Source: Streptomyces sp. NBC_01116 (GTDB taxonomy: Bacteria; Actinomycetota; Actinomycetes; Streptomycetales; Streptomycetaceae). Taken from it: a stretch of DNA of 64,000 bases. A model generated the notes under the pieces. That model had not been told where the DNA came from, did not search any database, and saw only the letters and a program-made list of their open reading frames with translations. Positions 60,062 to 64,000 of this stretch are shown here, piece by piece (positions within the stretch are counted from its first letter, which is position 1; each line of letters starts with the position of its first letter). A program made the translations under genes and the position numbers. Where the stretch lies: NCBI RefSeq assembly GCF_041435495.1, contig NZ_CP108644.1:3081001-3145000 (forward strand), written 5' to 3'.

Positions 60062-61375
60062 ATGGCCCTCACCGGACGTACCGCGCTATTGGCCGCCCTG
60101 GGGTCACTCCCCGTAGGCATCCTCGCTCCCAGCTGGACCGGGATGCTTGCGGTCAACGCACCGCTTTCCCTGGCAATTCTGTGTGACTATGCCCTGGCCG
60201 CGCCAGTGCGCACGCTTCGATTCACTCGATCCGGTGACACATCCGTTCGACTCGGCGACACCGCCGAAGTGCAACTCACCGTGACCAACACCTCGCGTCG
60301 GCGCCTGCGCGCCCAACTGCGCGATGCCTGGCCCCCCAGCAGCTGGGCCTCGGGCTCCGAACGCCGCGCTTCCCGCCACACGCTCGCGATTCCCGCCGGG
60401 GAACGGCGACGTCTGGTCACCGTTCTGCGCCCGACCCGTCGCGGCGAGCGGCAGGCCGAACGGATCACCATCCGCTCGTACGGACCGCTGGGCCTCGCCG
60501 CTCGCCAGGGACAGCACCGGGCACCGTGGACCGTACGGGTCCTGCCACCGTTCACCAGCCGCAAGCACCTGCCTTCCCGGCTCGCCCGGCTCCGAGAACT
60601 CGACGGCCGCACCAGCGTCCTGACACGCGGTGAAGGCACGGAGTTCGACAGTCTGCGGGCCTACGTGCCCGGGGACGACACCCGCTCCATCGACTGGCGG
60701 GCCACCGCACGACAGTCCGCCGTAGCGGTCCGAACGTGGCGCCCCGAGCGTGACCGGCACATCCTGATCGTCCTCGATACCGGCCGCACGTCGGCGGGCC
60801 GGGTGGGTGATGTCCCCCGCCTGGACGCCTCGATGGACGCCACCCTCCTTCTCACCGCGCTCGCCGCGCGGGCGGGCGACCGCGTAAGCCTCCTCGCCTA
60901 CGACCGCCAGGTCCGAGCCCGGGTCCACGGCAGGACGGCCACGGGCGATGTGCTGGCCTCCGTCGTCAACGCCCTGGCCCCGCTGGAACCGGAGCTGATC
61001 GAGACGGATGCCCGCGGTCTGAGCAACGCCGCCCTCTCCGACGCCCCCCGAGGCTCGCTGATCGTCCTCCTCACGACGTTGGAGGCCGCTCCCATCGAGG
61101 AGGGTCTCCTCCCGGTGCTGCCTCAGCTCACCCAGCGCCACACCGTTCTGCTGGCCGCGGTCTCCGACTCTCGGATCGAGGAGATGGCCAAGGCCCGGGG
61201 AACCGTCGACTCGGTGTACGACGCGGCAGCTGCCGGTCAGGCCCAGGCCGACCGTCGCCGCACGGCCGACAAGCTCCGCCGCCACGGCGTTGTCGTCGTG
61301 GACGCCACTCCGGAGATTTTGGCTCCCGCGCTTGCCGATACGTACTTGGCTCTGAAGGCCGCAGGCCGTCTCTGA
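60062..61375 (+). CDS. DUF58 domain protein (vWA-like), MoxR partner
   Basis: A 437-residue protein with two N-terminal hydrophobic segments (about 5-50) and the DUF58 core: R-S-I-D-W-R-A-T-A-R and D-R-H-I-L-I-V-L-D-T-G-R-T, a metal-site-like D-x-G-x-T. ATG 60062 is preferred over GTG 60056 because GAGG lies 8 bases before it. It is last in the operon and is followed by the rrn terminator region. Confidence 0.93.
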   Translation: MALTGRTALLAALGSLPVGILAPSWTGMLAVNAPLSLAILCDYALAAPVRTLRFTRSGDTSVRLGDTAEVQLTVTNTSRRRLRAQLRDAWPPSSWASGSERRASRHTLAIPAGERRRLVTVLRPTRRGERQAERITIRSYGPLGLAARQGQHRAPWTVRVLPPFTSRKHLPSRLARLRELDGRTSVLTRGEGTEFDSLRAYVPGDDTRSIDWRATARQSAVAVRTWRPERDRHILIVLDTGRTSAGRVGDVPRLDASMDATLLLTALAARAGDRVSLLAYDRQVRARVHGRTATGDVLASVVNALAPLEPELIETDARGLSNAALSDAPRGSLIVLLTTLEAAPIEEGLLPVLPQLTQRHTVLLAAVSDSRIEEMAKARGTVDSVYDAAAAGQAQADRRRTADKLRRHGVVVVDATPEILAPALADTYLALKAAGRL

Positions 61376-61508
61376 TTCAGAGCCCAGCGCCTTGCGCCCT
61401 GCTCTGCCGGCTCCGAGGCCGAGGAGTATCCGGAGAACTGACTGCTCCAGCTCGCGTTCTTCTCCTGATTCTCCCCAGCGTCGGTGCCGGTCGAGTCGTG
61501 AACGCAGA

Positions 61509-61538
61509 AAAGCCCCGCACCTTTTGGTGCGGGGCTTT
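61509..61538 (-). terminator. rrn operon terminator
   Basis: A 13-bp perfect stem (61509-61521 with 61526-61538, loop of four) lies 12 bases beyond the 3' end of 5S rRNA. On the minus strand the stem ends in a short U-run (CTTTTCTGC), so it is an intrinsic terminator. Because the DUF58 gene ends at 61375 on the other strand, it may also stop that transcript. Confidence 0.9.
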
Positions 61539-61550
61539 CCCGGAAAAATT

Positions 61551-61669
61551 GTTCGGCGGCGTCCTACTCTCCCACAGGGTCCCCCCTGCAGTACCATCGG
61601 CGCTGAAAGGCTTAGCTTCCGGGTTCGGAATGTAACCGGGCGTTTCCCTAACGCAATGACCACCGAAAC
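61551..61669 (-). rRNA. rrf: 5S ribosomal RNA
   Basis: Read on the minus strand, the segment begins GTTTCGGTGGTCATTGCG and ends GGACGCCGCCGAAC, with internal CCGAACCCGGAAGCTAAG. These are hallmark stretches of actinomycete 5S rRNA. The ends pair (CGGTGGT with the complementary 3' region), and the ~119-nt length is right. It follows 23S in the same direction, separated by about 74 bp. Confidence 0.96.
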
Positions 61670-61743
61670 ACTATGAAATTAACCAACACCGGAAAAACAC
61701 GGCCGTTCGTTATTTCAGAACTAACACAGTGGACGCGAGCAAC

Positions 61744-64000
<2,257 letters not shown>

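Overview
The base composition (very high GC with strong third-position bias), frequent GTG/TTG starts and gene content identify this as a chromosomal core segment of a Streptomyces-type actinomycete. I recognise the gene order from Streptomyces genomes (prfB-pkaB-pkaA on the left; secA-hpf-comF-lpqB-mtrB-mtrA-mtnA on the right). Part of the right block (mtrA, mtrB, lpqB, comF, hpf, secA, Rv3235-like) is also conserved in mycobacteria.

Layout. 1-127: tail of an IS481-like transposase. 254-4674 (minus): release factor 2 and the membrane Ser/Thr kinases PkaB and PkaA. 5167-8775 (plus): a large FHA plus FtsK/EccC-like ATPase, divergent from the kinases. 9088-12836 (plus): a sugar ABC importer (lipoprotein and two permeases, no ATPase gene), with an enlarged MalF-type permease and a 104-bp tandem duplication between the permease genes. 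13042-33645: a cell-wall glycopolymer (teichoic-acid-like) locus. It holds five proteins with a CDP-glycerol glycerophosphotransferase (TagF-type) domain, four of them fused to an N-terminal glycosyltransferase-like domain, plus a GT4 glycosyltransferase, two SAM methyltransferases, a polytopic membrane protein, a TetR regulator and a TagG/TagH-type ABC exporter. 33838-38844 (minus): the 180-kDa type NAD-glutamate dehydrogenase. 39277-42168: DJ-1/PfpI protein, a tandem repeat array, HAD hydrolase, a small conserved protein and an Rv3235-like protein. 42237-45056 (minus): SecA. 45297-47147 (plus): GNAT acetyltransferase and a YcaQ-like protein. 47195-55733 (minus): NarL-type response regulator, hibernation factor, ComF, LpqB, MtrB, MtrA and MtnA. 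55874-61375 (plus): a five-gene operon of membrane protein, DUF4129, DUF4350, MoxR ATPase and DUF58. 61509 to the right edge (minus): rrn terminator, 5S rRNA and the 3' part of 23S rRNA.

How the genes work together. Much of the window concerns the envelope and its signalling. The glycopolymer locus has polymerising and decorating enzymes next to a dedicated exporter, but no linkage-unit enzymes (TagO/TagA type) are visible. MtrA-MtrB-LpqB is a conserved signalling module, SecA serves export, and the MoxR/DUF58 operon looks like an envelope-associated AAA+ module. The kinases PkaA/PkaB lie back to back with an FHA protein, a phosphothreonine-reader family.

Most unusual points: the TagF-rich locus with active-site-motif divergence between its copies; the MalF-like permease carrying a ~150-residue extracytoplasmic insert; the duplicated permease junction creating a coupled 35-codon ORF; the 13-residue RTPYP repeats in the FHA protein beside two Ser/Thr kinases; and a 15-bp perfect inverted repeat between tetR and the exporter. 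Many long open frames opposite real genes are GC-driven shadows and were left out. All functional calls are from reading sequence; no database search was run.
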